Assembly: GCA_001880285.1 (NCBI GenBank)
Contig: CP016269.1
Location: forward strand, 2,242,501-2,306,500
Source: Flavobacteriaceae bacterium UJ101
GTDB lineage: Bacteria > Bacteroidota > Bacteroidia > Flavobacteriales > UJ101
Direction of reading: 5' to 3'
Length of the DNA: 64,000 nt
The notes under the pieces are model-generated. The model did no database searches and was not told where the DNA came from. It was given only the letters and a program-made list of their open reading frames with translations. This document shows positions 42,822 through 51,219 of this stretch, one piece after another. The position numbers and the translations under genes were made by a program. Position 1 is the stretch's first letter; each line of letters opens with the position of its first letter.

Positions 42822-43851
42822 CTTGTAATTTAAATGTTAAGTGTTTATAATTGTCATAAGCTGTTCCATTTTTACGAAGACCTGGATTCCATTCATTTAA
42901 CCCTATAATTATATTGAATAATTGGTTGATTATTTCTTCATTAAATTGAAAAGACTCATATCTACTATTTAACTCTTTTAAAACAAATTGCCCTTTTTCT
43001 CCTTTACAATTAACTATAAATCTGAAAGTAATGAACCCTGTTTGATTCTTTGAATATTTTGGTGTTATATATTTTTCAAATATTTCTTTTTTTATTTTTT
43101 TTAGACCTCCTTTATAGTTTGTTCCTTCACCATTATAATAATATTGACCTATATTAAAATCATAGCATAGAGAAAAATAATTGAATTTTTCATCTTTTAT
43201 TACCTTATCTGTTCTACGAAAAGTTGTTGTGCCTTTATTAATATTATTCAAAAACTCTATTTTAAACTCATCATTAGATTTTTTCAATATTTGCCCTTGA
43301 TAAGAATATCCATTATCCTTATAAAATGTAAGTACATGAATCCTTTTTTCTTTAAAGGAGGTTATATTGTATTTCAATTTTTCCATTTCGTTATAAATTA
43401 TAGCTCCTTTGTATAGATAATCTGTATATCGAATTACAATAGAATCATTTATAAAGGAATAATAATTTTCTTTTTCGAAAGTGTTTTTATCGTTTATTTT
43501 AGCAATGTAATGCCATTTATTTCTTTTTAAATATTCAACATCAAAAGAAGTAATATTAGTAGGTTTTGATTTACTGTAGTACCTAATAAAAATACTGTCA
43601 TTTTTAGACTTAACAATTAAATCGTTTTTATTAAATTTTAATTGTTTTCCTTTCTTGTTTAATTTTATAACTTTATTATTTGTTGAATTATAAACCACTG
43701 AATCCTTAAAGTCTAAAATCATAGGAAGAGGATATTTATAAACTTTATTAGTATAATTTCCTATCCAAATATCATGTTCAACCTTTTTTTTACATGAAAA
43801 AAAGAGGAAGAGAATACAACTATAACAAATTATTTTGATTAAATTTTTCAT
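42790..43851 (-). CDS. Lipoprotein with a TonB-C-like terminal domain
   Basis: I take the ATG at 43849-43851 (MKNLIKIICYSCILFLFFSC), giving a lipoprotein with Cys20 as anchor. Residues 20-260 are beta-rich (IWIGNYTNKVYKYPLPMILD, KFNKNDLIVKSKNDSIFIRY) and repeat a pattern of short strands. The last 90 residues (TGFITFRFIVNCKGEKGQ, then WNPGLRKNGTAYDNYKHLTF) match the TonB C-terminal fold found in many Bacteroidota envelope proteins that are not true TonB. The upstream region 43861-43918 is short. Role unknown; coupled to the TPR lipoprotein. Confidence 0.75.
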   Translation of the reverse strand: MKNLIKIICYSCILFLFFSCKKKVEHDIWIGNYTNKVYKYPLPMILDFKDSVVYNSTNNKVIKLNKKGKQLKFNKNDLIVKSKNDSIFIRYYSKSKPTNITSFDVEYLKRNKWHYIAKINDKNTFEKENYYSFINDSIVIRYTDYLYKGAIIYNEMEKLKYNITSFKEKRIHVLTFYKDNGYSYQGQILKKSNDEFKIEFLNNINKGTTTFRRTDKVIKDEKFNYFSLCYDFNIGQYYYNGEGTNYKGGLKKIKKEIFEKYITPKYSKNQTGFITFRFIVNCKGEKGQFVLKELNSRYESFQFNEEIINQLFNIIIGLNEWNPGLRKNGTAYDNYKHLTFKLQDGKIIDILPK

Positions 43852-43918
43852 AGGGTACAATAAAACATATTAAAAAAGCTTCTTAATCAATAGAAGACTT
43901 CTTCATTTATGTTTAAAA

Positions 43919-44203
43919 TTAATTGTTTAAAGCATAGTTATAGCCCTCATTAAAAGAACTTATAATAGTATCATAATCTATTTGAAGCAAACAAATTACA
44001 ACTGTTGTAATTGTAATAAAAAATAAATTTTTGTTTAATTTTTGTGTTTTCTTTATAGATATGAATAGTAAAATCATTATTCCAAGAGAAATAAATGTTT
44101 TACCATTTATTGACCAATTGAATAAAGGGGTTAATTCTAAATTAAGTAACAAAACAATTGATGTTATGGAGATCAATGGTAAAATGAATGTTTCTTTTTT
44201 CAT
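43919..44203 (-). CDS. Small membrane protein (94 residues, three helices)
   Basis: Three hydrophobic segments (about residues 6-24, 33-49 and 61-76) with a basic loop (KKTQKLNKN) and an acidic C-terminal tail (DYDTIISSFNEGYNYALNN). No family recognised. It begins 46 bp after the terminator of the backbone operon and reads in the same direction as the lipoprotein pair, with which it may be cotranscribed. Confidence 0.6.
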   Translation of the reverse strand: MKKETFILPLISITSIVLLLNLELTPLFNWSINGKTFISLGIMILLFISIKKTQKLNKNLFFITITTVVICLLQIDYDTIISSFNEGYNYALNN

Positions 44204-44248
44204 AATTTTAAATTTAATCCCAATATAGGTTTTTTTATTGACTTTAAA

Positions 44249-44282
44249 TAAAAAATTGAGCCACCTGTAAAAGGTAGCTCAA
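44249..44282 (-). terminator. Terminator of the Sak4-HAD-DUF3871 operon
   Basis: An 11-bp stem with one G-U pair (44256-44266 with 44272-44282) is followed by six T on the minus strand, right after the DUF3871 stop codon. Confidence 0.8.
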
Positions 44283-44286
44283 ATCA

Positions 44287-45369
44287 TCAACCTAAAAACC
44301 AAGAATAGTTAGAATTTCCATTCAAGGTATTTTTAAGCCCATTTGTAAAATCAAATACATTGGTATTTCTATCTAAAAAGGTATCAATATAACTGCTCTT
44401 ATTTGCTGATGTAAAAAGGTTGTACACATTCCAAAGATTGATATTTTCTTCTCCATTTCTACAAAAAGATTCATCTGTGTAATAATCTTTTGCAATAGTA
44501 GAAATCTGTCCATCATTTAATAATAATTCAGGAAGCTGTGATTTTTCCTTTTTTGGTAAATAATGATACAGCTTAATCTTTCCTATGAGTTGTGCAAATT
44601 GTCTTTCAGATAAACTATAATTAGGGAGCTCTTGCATTTTTAGTAAATGGTTTTCCATACTGTACGATTGGAGTAGATCTGTGATTTTTTGCTTTAGCTC
44701 CGTATAATTCCTTACTCTTATTTCAGAAGAAAATCCATCTGTAGAAATACACAAATTGCAACACACCAAATTCTGAAACCCAATAAAGAATTTAAACTTT
44801 TCAATACTCTTCTTTGAGTACAAATTTTCATGATTATAAGCTCTTACACCTCCTGCAATTAAAGAAAGTTGATTACTATTAACATCTTCTGTAATACTTG
44901 GAATCCTTACTACAAAAGCCATCCTTTCAAAATATTGAGTTCTTTCGTGATCTAATAGGTCTTTAGCAGGCTTATGAATTGCATCAGGCACTCTACCTTT
45001 TATTTGATGTGATACTCTAATTTCTGGACTGTTTATAATATGGTTTCTAAATACATTAGAAATGCTCTCTTGGGCTATATCTATAAACTCCTGATGTGCA
45101 ATGGTCTTTTCATTATCCTTTGAGAACACAGGAATAATACAATCATTTTTTAGTTCCTTAAAGTCAATTTCTTTAGTATTTGCTTCAATAAATGGTTTTT
45201 GAACAAATTGAGTTTTTTCTACAGCTTTTATTCCATCAAATAAATTGCTATTATTCTCTATTGGATATAATTCTTTCTCTATTATGTTGCTACTTTTTTG
45301 AATAGGCTTTAAATCCAATTCAAATGCTTCTTCTATAGAAGTGGGTTGTATGATATTATTATGTGTCAT
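44287..45369 (-). CDS. DUF3871 family protein of Bacteroidota mobile elements
   Basis: The 360-residue product has a variable acidic N-terminus (1-100) and a conserved core with IRVSHQIKGRVPDAIHKPAK, LLDHERTQYFERMAFVVRIP, and VRAYNHENLYSKKS, which I recognise as DUF3871. The family is found almost only next to integrases and recombination genes of Bacteroidota islands and prophages; its role is unknown and may concern replication or recombination, in the manner of phage DUF932 proteins. The start overlaps the HAD gene end by 11 bp. Third gene of the backbone operon. Confidence 0.85.
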   Translation of the reverse strand: MTHNNIIQPTSIEEAFELDLKPIQKSSNIIEKELYPIENNSNLFDGIKAVEKTQFVQKPFIEANTKEIDFKELKNDCIIPVFSKDNEKTIAHQEFIDIAQESISNVFRNHIINSPEIRVSHQIKGRVPDAIHKPAKDLLDHERTQYFERMAFVVRIPSITEDVNSNQLSLIAGGVRAYNHENLYSKKSIEKFKFFIGFQNLVCCNLCISTDGFSSEIRVRNYTELKQKITDLLQSYSMENHLLKMQELPNYSLSERQFAQLIGKIKLYHYLPKKEKSQLPELLLNDGQISTIAKDYYTDESFCRNGEENINLWNVYNLFTSANKSSYIDTFLDRNTNVFDFTNGLKNTLNGNSNYSWFLG

Positions 45370-45859
45370 TTGTAATGTTATTTAAAAAATTAATCATTTG
45401 GTCTGTTAACCATGAGGTTAATCCTATTTTGGGGTCAGTAATAAAAGTATGTCTCTTTTGACTTTCTAGAAAATCATTATAATCATCTAGAATAACATAT
45501 TGTAAAGGCTTTTTTCTTTTGCTTTGATAGTTCTTAACCCATTGTAGTATTTCATAGCCTCTTGGGGCTGGATTATTAGAACTGGGATCTTGTAAGGCAT
45601 CTGTTTTTCCTATAATTCTTCCTTTAAAGCCTACTTGAATAAAGAGAGCTTCTAAATCCTTAATGGAATATAATGTCCTCCAAGCAGAAGAAATTACAAT
45701 ATGTGCATCTGTCTTTTGAATTAATTTGTTTAGTAGTTCAATAGCTCTAGGATCAAAATTAGCCCTAGAATCTCCTATTTCAAATTCTCTGTACTTTTCT
45801 GATTTAAACCAATTTAAATTATTAAGTACCCCATCAATGTCTAAAAATATAACTTTCAT
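45359..45859 (-). CDS. HAD-like phosphatase domain protein
   Basis: The 166-residue product has the HAD motif I FLDIDGVLNN (Asp7 nucleophile, Asp9), motif II VISSAWRT, and a late acidic motif ILDDYNDF. It fits the small HAD domain of the 'Swiss army knife' RNA-repair group (PF18143 type), which may act on nucleic-acid ends. Between a recombinase-like ATPase and DUF3871 it is likely part of the DNA-processing module of the element. The start is 13 bp after the ATPase gene stop. Confidence 0.85.
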   Translation of the reverse strand: MKVIFLDIDGVLNNLNWFKSEKYREFEIGDSRANFDPRAIELLNKLIQKTDAHIVISSAWRTLYSIKDLEALFIQVGFKGRIIGKTDALQDPSSNNPAPRGYEILQWVKNYQSKRKKPLQYVILDDYNDFLESQKRHTFITDPKIGLTSWLTDQMINFLNNITNDT

Positions 45860-45872
45860 ATCCTAAATATAG

Positions 45873-46739
45873 TTAATGCGGCGCATTATTATGCACTCCA
45901 TTGGAACTAAAATGATCATGGTTGGTTAGTTGTTCCAATTGTAATTTCTTTGTTTGAAATTGAGGTTGTAAAGCTTTTTGAAACTGTGGGTAAGAAGAAT
46001 ATAATTTTTCTAATTCAGTTATGCTTAGAGCACCATTAATCCTAGCAATAACCTCTTTTACTGATATAGAATCATGATTACACCATTTTAGAATCTTTTT
46101 ACCTGTGGTTGGACTTATTGTAAATTCAGGTTTTCCCATAAATAGTCCTGTTCTGTCTTTTGAACTTGTAGCATAATGTTTTATATCTAAATCAAATACA
46201 ATAGTAAATTCATAATCTACACCATCTTTTTGTACAGCTTTTAGACCTACTTTTTCGGGAATATATTTCCCATCCTTTTGATTGAGTACATAGTCTTGTT
46301 TGGTTCTCATAGTGGCTATAATATGAGCATCAGCTTGTAACATTTTATCTACAAAAGCTTTTTGTAAAGGCATGATTTTACTCCAATTCGTAAAGCTATT
46401 ACCTGCTAGTTTAGAATGATAATCTAATAGATAATCCCAACAATGACTGATACTATCTAGTATAATAACTTCCATACCTGCTTGTAAGCATACATCTATG
46501 GCTTTAATGTATTTTTCAGTAGTAAAAGGAGGTTTTAATGTAAGTACATTATAATTCCCAAGATCAGCATATAAATCAGCACTTCCATTTTCTGTATCTA
46601 TAATGGCTACTTTGGTTAGATCATCATTAGAAAGTCCTTTTGCTAGTAATATGCTAGAGTAGGTCTTCCCTGAACCAGCACTACCTTGTAATGCCAATTT
46701 GATTTTTGCTTGTTTCCTTTCGGTTTTTCTTAATTGCAT
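45873..46739 (-). CDS. Sak4-like RecA-fold ATPase (single-strand annealing/recombination)
   Basis: The 288-residue product has Walker A GSAGSGKT (19-26), an acidic Walker-B-like strand VIILDSISHCWD, and ATMRTKQDYVLNQ, a pattern of the phage Sak4 group of RecA-like ATPases. Sak4 proteins promote strand annealing with a phage SSB; here the C-terminal 50 residues are Gln/Leu-rich and may bind a partner. It is the first gene of the backbone operon and its 5' region is 379 bp long. Such a gene is typical of prophages and satellites. Confidence 0.88.
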   Translation of the reverse strand: MQLRKTERKQAKIKLALQGSAGSGKTYSSILLAKGLSNDDLTKVAIIDTENGSADLYADLGNYNVLTLKPPFTTEKYIKAIDVCLQAGMEVIILDSISHCWDYLLDYHSKLAGNSFTNWSKIMPLQKAFVDKMLQADAHIIATMRTKQDYVLNQKDGKYIPEKVGLKAVQKDGVDYEFTIVFDLDIKHYATSSKDRTGLFMGKPEFTISPTTGKKILKWCNHDSISVKEVIARINGALSITELEKLYSSYPQFQKALQPQFQTKKLQLEQLTNHDHFSSNGVHNNAPH

Positions 46740-47118
46740 GATTATTATGTGTTTATAAAGGGTTAATATTAAAGTGAAAAATGATTCATATAAAAATGAA
46801 TATAACTTACTGTAATACAGTAAAATAAATTAAAAATAGTTATTGAAATATTTGGTGGTTTGCTAAAAAATAGTTAGCTTTGTGCATCAATAGCTTGCTA
46901 CAAAAAACTAACTCCTAAAGTAGTTCCTCGTCCATAGATCCTGCGTTGTAAAAAAATAATTTTTTGAAAGAGAGGGTGTTTAGAAATGAGGGAGAGAAAA
47001 CTTGTACAAGAGTTGTGTAAACTTTTTCATATTTGATACTTTTTTACGTCCACTTTTCGTGATTATATAATATATAAGTTTAAAAAGTGGACATTAAATA
47101 TACTTTAACTTTTCAAAA
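46740..47118. promoter_or_regulatory. Long leader region of the Sak4 operon with a plus-strand promoter
   Basis: TTTG at 46851-46854 and TAGCTTTG at 46875-46882, 20 bp apart, make a good Bacteroidota promoter reading rightward, away from the Sak4 gene. Its RNA would start near 46889 and enter the helicase gene antisense. Also seen are a palindrome tactgtaatacagta (46808-46822) and the inverted-repeat copy 2. No protein gene is visible. Confidence 0.55.
47046..47094. repeat. 49-bp inverted-repeat element, copy 2
   Basis: Arms acgtccactttt (47046-47057) and aaaagtggacat (47083-47094) pair in 11 of 12 positions around a 25-base centre. Compared with copy 1 a T-A pair has become C-G in both arms, keeping the pairing. 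It lies 24 bp after the helicase stop codon, as copy 1 lies 7 bp after a stop. Confidence 0.85.
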
Positions 47119-49632
47119 TTAATCAAGGATATTATTAATTTCTTCTTGTAGTCTATAATAATAGTTTTCCTCTCCACCAGCATGAGCTATTTCGGCTTGA
47201 ATTCTGTTTTCTAAATTATTATAATCTTGTGGAGTTATAAGGTTTATAACATTAATACTCTGTGGGAGAGTTTTTAAAGCAGTTATTTTATAAATAGAAC
47301 TTCTATCTCCAATAGGTATCTTGGATCTATTAAATACAAGAAAATCTTCACATAACATGGAGTAAAAACTATCAAGTTTTTTATCTAAAGGTTTATTTTG
47401 TAATCTGCTTTTAAATTTAAATATATTATTGGCTAATAGTTTATCATATTGTATTAAATTTTCTAATTCTTCAAATTTTGAAATATCATCTTCTGTAAAA
47501 AAAGTTGTAGAGGGTTTTGTAGGTACATAATAGAAATGTAGATGATCTGATTTATATTCTTGAATAGAGTCTGTGATTTTTGATTTAAAATGGTTTAATA
47601 GAGTGAAAAACCTTTTTTTATTAATTGACTCAGTAGATGAGTGAGTAACATGATCTACTGTACATAATTTTATATTGTCTAAAAAATAAGTGCTTCTATT
47701 ATAGCTTTGATCTGTATCAAGGTTATATTCATATTGTTTTCCATAGTACATGATAGCAATAAATTGTAGTAGTTGTATTTCAAATTCTTTAGTTCTGCCA
47801 GAATAAGGGATTATATTTTGGTAATGAGCCTCCGTATCTCTTCTGTATTTAAGTTCAAATTCATTGAATAATGTATTTCTAACCTCGTGATAATAAAATG
47901 AAAAATTAGTCCATTCCTTATAAAAATAGAAATGATCTTCTCCAAAATATTGATTATAATAATAATTTAAATCCTGTTGGATTTGACCATTAGTAAAATA
48001 CAATGTAGATTTAATATTAATTTCTTTAAGTTTACAATTTACAAACTGATTTGTTAAAGCTCCATATGTCATATAAGAGCTAATATCTTCCCCAAAGAAT
48101 GGATAGTTATTAGCAATATAATTTTCTCCATGGTTTAATTTGAATTGTTCATAACTAGGGAATTTTAATTGTAGCATGTGCTCCCGCTCAATATTATCTA
48201 TATGTTGAATTTCTTCTTTTACATTTTCTCGTAATTCATCATTGTAAAATTTGCGTATTAAAAGATCTTGATTATTTAGTTGGGAATAAGAAACTAGTTT
48301 ATCATCAACATTATACCCTAATATTGAATAAAGGTTTTGAAATTCTGCTTTTTGCACTTCTGTCATATGAGAGTGTCTTAGAGATTCATAATTAAATGCA
48401 TTAGGTCTAGGTAGTATAATGTGTATTTCTCCTTTTTTTCTTTGTCTAGCAAGGGCTTGAATAATTGAATTAATACCTCCTGAAAAAATACCATATTGAT
48501 TTTTAAATCCTAATTTTGTACTTCTAGGAGGCATAATAATGATAAAAGCATGATTTTCTTTTTTGATACTAACTCCTGTTTTAAAATTAGTACCAACATT
48601 ACATTTAGTATTATCATATTGATTTTTGGGAGTATGATTTTTTGTTCTTTGGTTAACTATTAATTCAGAGGTACAATCTTTTACATCCACAAAAGTATCT
48701 TTAAGAAGCTTTCCTATTTCCTCTTTGGAATCAATTAGACTTTTAGCTAAGGTTTTGGAATAACATAATATGTCAATATTTTTTCTTTTTGAAATAAGTT
48801 TTTTAATAAGGTCTACTATTTCAGGAGTGTTGTTATTATACCTGTAGGTTGGAGAGTAATGTAAATGCAATGAGCTTTGTTTTTCAGAAAACCTAACCCT
48901 TTTAGACTCTATAATTTTGATTTTTTTGTCTGTTAGTTCAGCTAGATATTCAATAACTATTTTTGAAGCTTCATTATAGGTAGCACTTAAAATAAAATTT
49001 TTATGAATTACATCACGCCATTTCCAAAGGTTAAAAATATACTCTTCTTTAAAATTATGGTAAGAATCATGAATTTCATCATAAATAAATATAGCTTTGG
49101 TATTTGTTGATTTACAGTAACCTATTAATTCATTTATATATGTTCTTTTTGCATCTGAATTTTTAAAAGCATCTTCTCCTGGATTACCCAGTAGGGTATT
49201 TGCGGTTACTACTTGTATAGGTTTATCCAAATAAGTTTCATCAGATCTTCCAATATTACCATAATTATAAATTTTATCTTCGGGTATTTCAGCATCTTTA
49301 TGAATATCATCACAGTATTGTTTTACAAGACTTACAAATGGTGAGGCAACTATAATAAGGTAATTTTGTCCTCCATTTTGCATTTCATTATAATATCTTT
49401 TAATGGTTTGAATAATAGCATAAGTTTTTCCTTGTCCTACTGCTGCATTGATAACTACAGTATTCTTTTGCTCTAATTGAATATTACTTTGTAAAACATC
49501 ATGAATATATCCAGTTGTTTCATTTGGTGTTATAATAATCTTATCATTTAGAATAAATTCAGGAAAATCTGAAGAATTAATTTCTTTAAATTCTATTGCG
49601 AAATCTTCGAAGCTACTATTTGGGATACTCAT
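47119..49632 (-). CDS. DEAD/DEAH-type SF2 helicase of the element backbone
   Basis: The 837-residue product has Walker A AAVGQGKT (63-70), a DEIH box (185-188), motif III ILSAT, and motif VI IIQALARQRKKGEI, so it is an SF2 nucleic-acid helicase. The region between (KCNVGTNFKTGVSIKKENHA) looks like motifs IV-V. The C-terminal 400 residues are of unknown fold. There is no nuclease motif. Genes of this type sit after the integrase on Bacteroidota islands and probably serve replication of the excised form, by inference. Own promoter region 49633-49685 has a 7-bp inverted repeat. Confidence 0.85.
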   Translation of the reverse strand: MSIPNSSFEDFAIEFKEINSSDFPEFILNDKIIITPNETTGYIHDVLQSNIQLEQKNTVVINAAVGQGKTYAIIQTIKRYYNEMQNGGQNYLIIVASPFVSLVKQYCDDIHKDAEIPEDKIYNYGNIGRSDETYLDKPIQVVTANTLLGNPGEDAFKNSDAKRTYINELIGYCKSTNTKAIFIYDEIHDSYHNFKEEYIFNLWKWRDVIHKNFILSATYNEASKIVIEYLAELTDKKIKIIESKRVRFSEKQSSLHLHYSPTYRYNNNTPEIVDLIKKLISKRKNIDILCYSKTLAKSLIDSKEEIGKLLKDTFVDVKDCTSELIVNQRTKNHTPKNQYDNTKCNVGTNFKTGVSIKKENHAFIIIMPPRSTKLGFKNQYGIFSGGINSIIQALARQRKKGEIHIILPRPNAFNYESLRHSHMTEVQKAEFQNLYSILGYNVDDKLVSYSQLNNQDLLIRKFYNDELRENVKEEIQHIDNIEREHMLQLKFPSYEQFKLNHGENYIANNYPFFGEDISSYMTYGALTNQFVNCKLKEINIKSTLYFTNGQIQQDLNYYYNQYFGEDHFYFYKEWTNFSFYYHEVRNTLFNEFELKYRRDTEAHYQNIIPYSGRTKEFEIQLLQFIAIMYYGKQYEYNLDTDQSYNRSTYFLDNIKLCTVDHVTHSSTESINKKRFFTLLNHFKSKITDSIQEYKSDHLHFYYVPTKPSTTFFTEDDISKFEELENLIQYDKLLANNIFKFKSRLQNKPLDKKLDSFYSMLCEDFLVFNRSKIPIGDRSSIYKITALKTLPQSINVINLITPQDYNNLENRIQAEIAHAGGEENYYYRLQEEINNILD

Positions 49633-49642
49633 ATCTTAAAAA

Positions 49643-49665
49643 ATTAACTATGCTATAAAGTTAAT
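49643..49665. promoter_or_regulatory. Inverted repeat upstream of the helicase gene
   Basis: attaact and agttaat, 9 bases apart, lie 11 bp before the helicase ATG and downstream of the integrase stop; candidate operator. Confidence 0.45.
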
Positions 49666-49685
49666 CATAACATAATTAATTTTTC

Positions 49686-50906
49686 TTATTTTGAATTTAA
49701 TTTATGAGCTAATAATGAAATATGTTCACTCACTTTCTTTTGAACCACTTTAGCATAGTGATCTTGAGTAGTTTGTAGTTTACTATGTCCTAGTAATTCT
49801 GATACAATTTCCATAGGTATATCATTATAGAGTAGTATAGTAGTAGCAAAAGTCTTTCTCGCAATATGATGAGTCAATCTTTTTTTAATACCTACAATTT
49901 CAGCAATTTCTTTTAAGTAAGAGTTAAATTTTTGATTTGAAATTTCAGGTAATTTTTTATGGCTATAAGGGATATTTGTATGAAATTGATTTAAATATTG
50001 CTCAGCTTTGGGTAATAAAGGAACTGAAATCCAAGAATTAGTTTTCTTTCTATACATTTGAATCCATTGATTACCATCAAATCCTATTACAATATGCTCT
50101 TTGGATAAAGCATTCATTTCTGCATAGGCTAATCCTGTATAACAGCAGAATATGAATAGATCTCTAACTTGTTTCAACCTCTTTTGAGCAAATTGGTAAT
50201 TTTCCAATTGTTTTAATTCCTGTTGAGTTAAATAAACTACTTTCTTTTCATATCTCTTAGGTTGGTACATAATAAAAGGATCTTTTTGTAAATAACCTTC
50301 TGCTAGTGCCAGCTTGATGATTTTTCTAATCCTCTGAATACTTTTGTTAATGGTAATTTGCTTATGGTTCTTTTCTGACTTTAAGTAAAAATCAAAATCC
50401 TTTAGAAAACTCATTTTTAGAGACTCTAATAGCATATCATTTTTACCATACTGAAACTTAATGAAGTTAGTAGTATGTTTCTTAGCTTCAATGAATTTAC
50501 TATAGGTTGATTTAGTATATTCCTTTCCTATCAGCTTTAACATTCTGTTATTGTGTAGTTCAAATACTTCTAATAGGGTTTTCTTTGTTTTTATATTTTT
50601 GCCCTTGTATTGTAAATAGATATCTTCTACATCAAATGATTCTTGATTAACCTGTAGAAATAAAAAAGCCTTATTAATCTTTTGACTAATAAGGTTTATC
50701 TGTGTATTGATAAAATTATTCTCTGAATTAGATGGTTTAGCTATTTGTTGTTTACTATACCATTGTTCTGGAGTTATAAAAAGTCCTAATGAAAATTCTT
50801 TACGTTTTTGCTGAAAGGTAATTCTACACCTTATTGGGCATTTACCTTGTTTATTTACTCTAACCTTTTGTAAAAGAAAGAGAATTGATAACTTATTTTG
50901 ATTCAT
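49686..50906 (-). CDS. int: Tyrosine recombinase (integrase) of the element
   Basis: I use the ATG at 50904-50906 (MNQNKLSILFLLQK); the longer frame of 48 bp upstream runs through the repeats that probably bind the protein. The 406-residue product has an arm-binding N-terminal domain (about 1-85), a SAM-like core-binding domain (about 95-200) and a catalytic domain with Lys in the beta-hairpin, HHIARK as His-x2-Arg, LLGHSKLQTTQDHY with His and the nucleophilic Tyr. The usual first catalytic Arg is absent: the box reads CYTGLAYAEM. IntDOT and related Bacteroidota integrases also lack it. It lies beside attR, reads toward the element interior and would cut within the tRNA 3' end. Confidence 0.93.
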   Translation of the reverse strand: MNQNKLSILFLLQKVRVNKQGKCPIRCRITFQQKRKEFSLGLFITPEQWYSKQQIAKPSNSENNFINTQINLISQKINKAFLFLQVNQESFDVEDIYLQYKGKNIKTKKTLLEVFELHNNRMLKLIGKEYTKSTYSKFIEAKKHTTNFIKFQYGKNDMLLESLKMSFLKDFDFYLKSEKNHKQITINKSIQRIRKIIKLALAEGYLQKDPFIMYQPKRYEKKVVYLTQQELKQLENYQFAQKRLKQVRDLFIFCCYTGLAYAEMNALSKEHIVIGFDGNQWIQMYRKKTNSWISVPLLPKAEQYLNQFHTNIPYSHKKLPEISNQKFNSYLKEIAEIVGIKKRLTHHIARKTFATTILLYNDIPMEIVSELLGHSKLQTTQDHYAKVVQKKVSEHISLLAHKLNSK

Positions 50907-50925
50907 TGTATTAAATTTTGAAAAG

Positions 50926-50968
50926 TGGTACACCTGAAAAAGAAAATGGTACACCTAATTGTATACCT
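50926..50968. repeat. Direct repeats upstream of the integrase, candidate arm-type sites
   Basis: tggtacacct occurs at 50926-50935 and 50947-50956, exactly 21 bp apart (two helical turns), and a weaker copy tgtatacct at 50960-50968. Their place between the integrase start and attR is that of arm-type integrase or excisionase sites. Confidence 0.6.
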
Positions 50969-51043
50969 AATTTTTAGAAAACTTAGTGAAGTTTGAAATA
51001 GATTAGAATTTAAAAAGCCCTGAAATACTTCATTTTATTGTAT

Positions 51044-51073
51044 AAAAAAAGAGAACCAATTTCTTGATTCTCT
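51044..51073 (-). terminator. Terminator of tRNA-fMet
   Basis: A hairpin with agagaa and ttctct arms (51050-51055 and 51068-51073) is followed by a T run on the minus strand. It belongs to the element side of attR, so the insertion replaced the original terminator at 29083. Confidence 0.75.
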
Positions 51074-51080
51074 ATTCTAG

Positions 51081-51153
<73 letters not shown>

Positions 51154-51164
51154 CTATTGGACTG

Positions 51165-51195
51165 CAAATATAGAACAGTTTTTATTTCTTGCAAA
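51165..51195 (-). promoter_or_regulatory. Promoter of tRNA-fMet
   Basis: On the minus strand TTTTG ending at 51192 and TATATTTG (complement of 51165-51172), 19 bp apart, fit the consensus exactly and repeat the architecture of the tRNA-Gln promoter. Start near 51158. Confidence 0.8.
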
Positions 51196-51219
51196 ATTTT
51201 TTAAAATTATTTTAGAATA

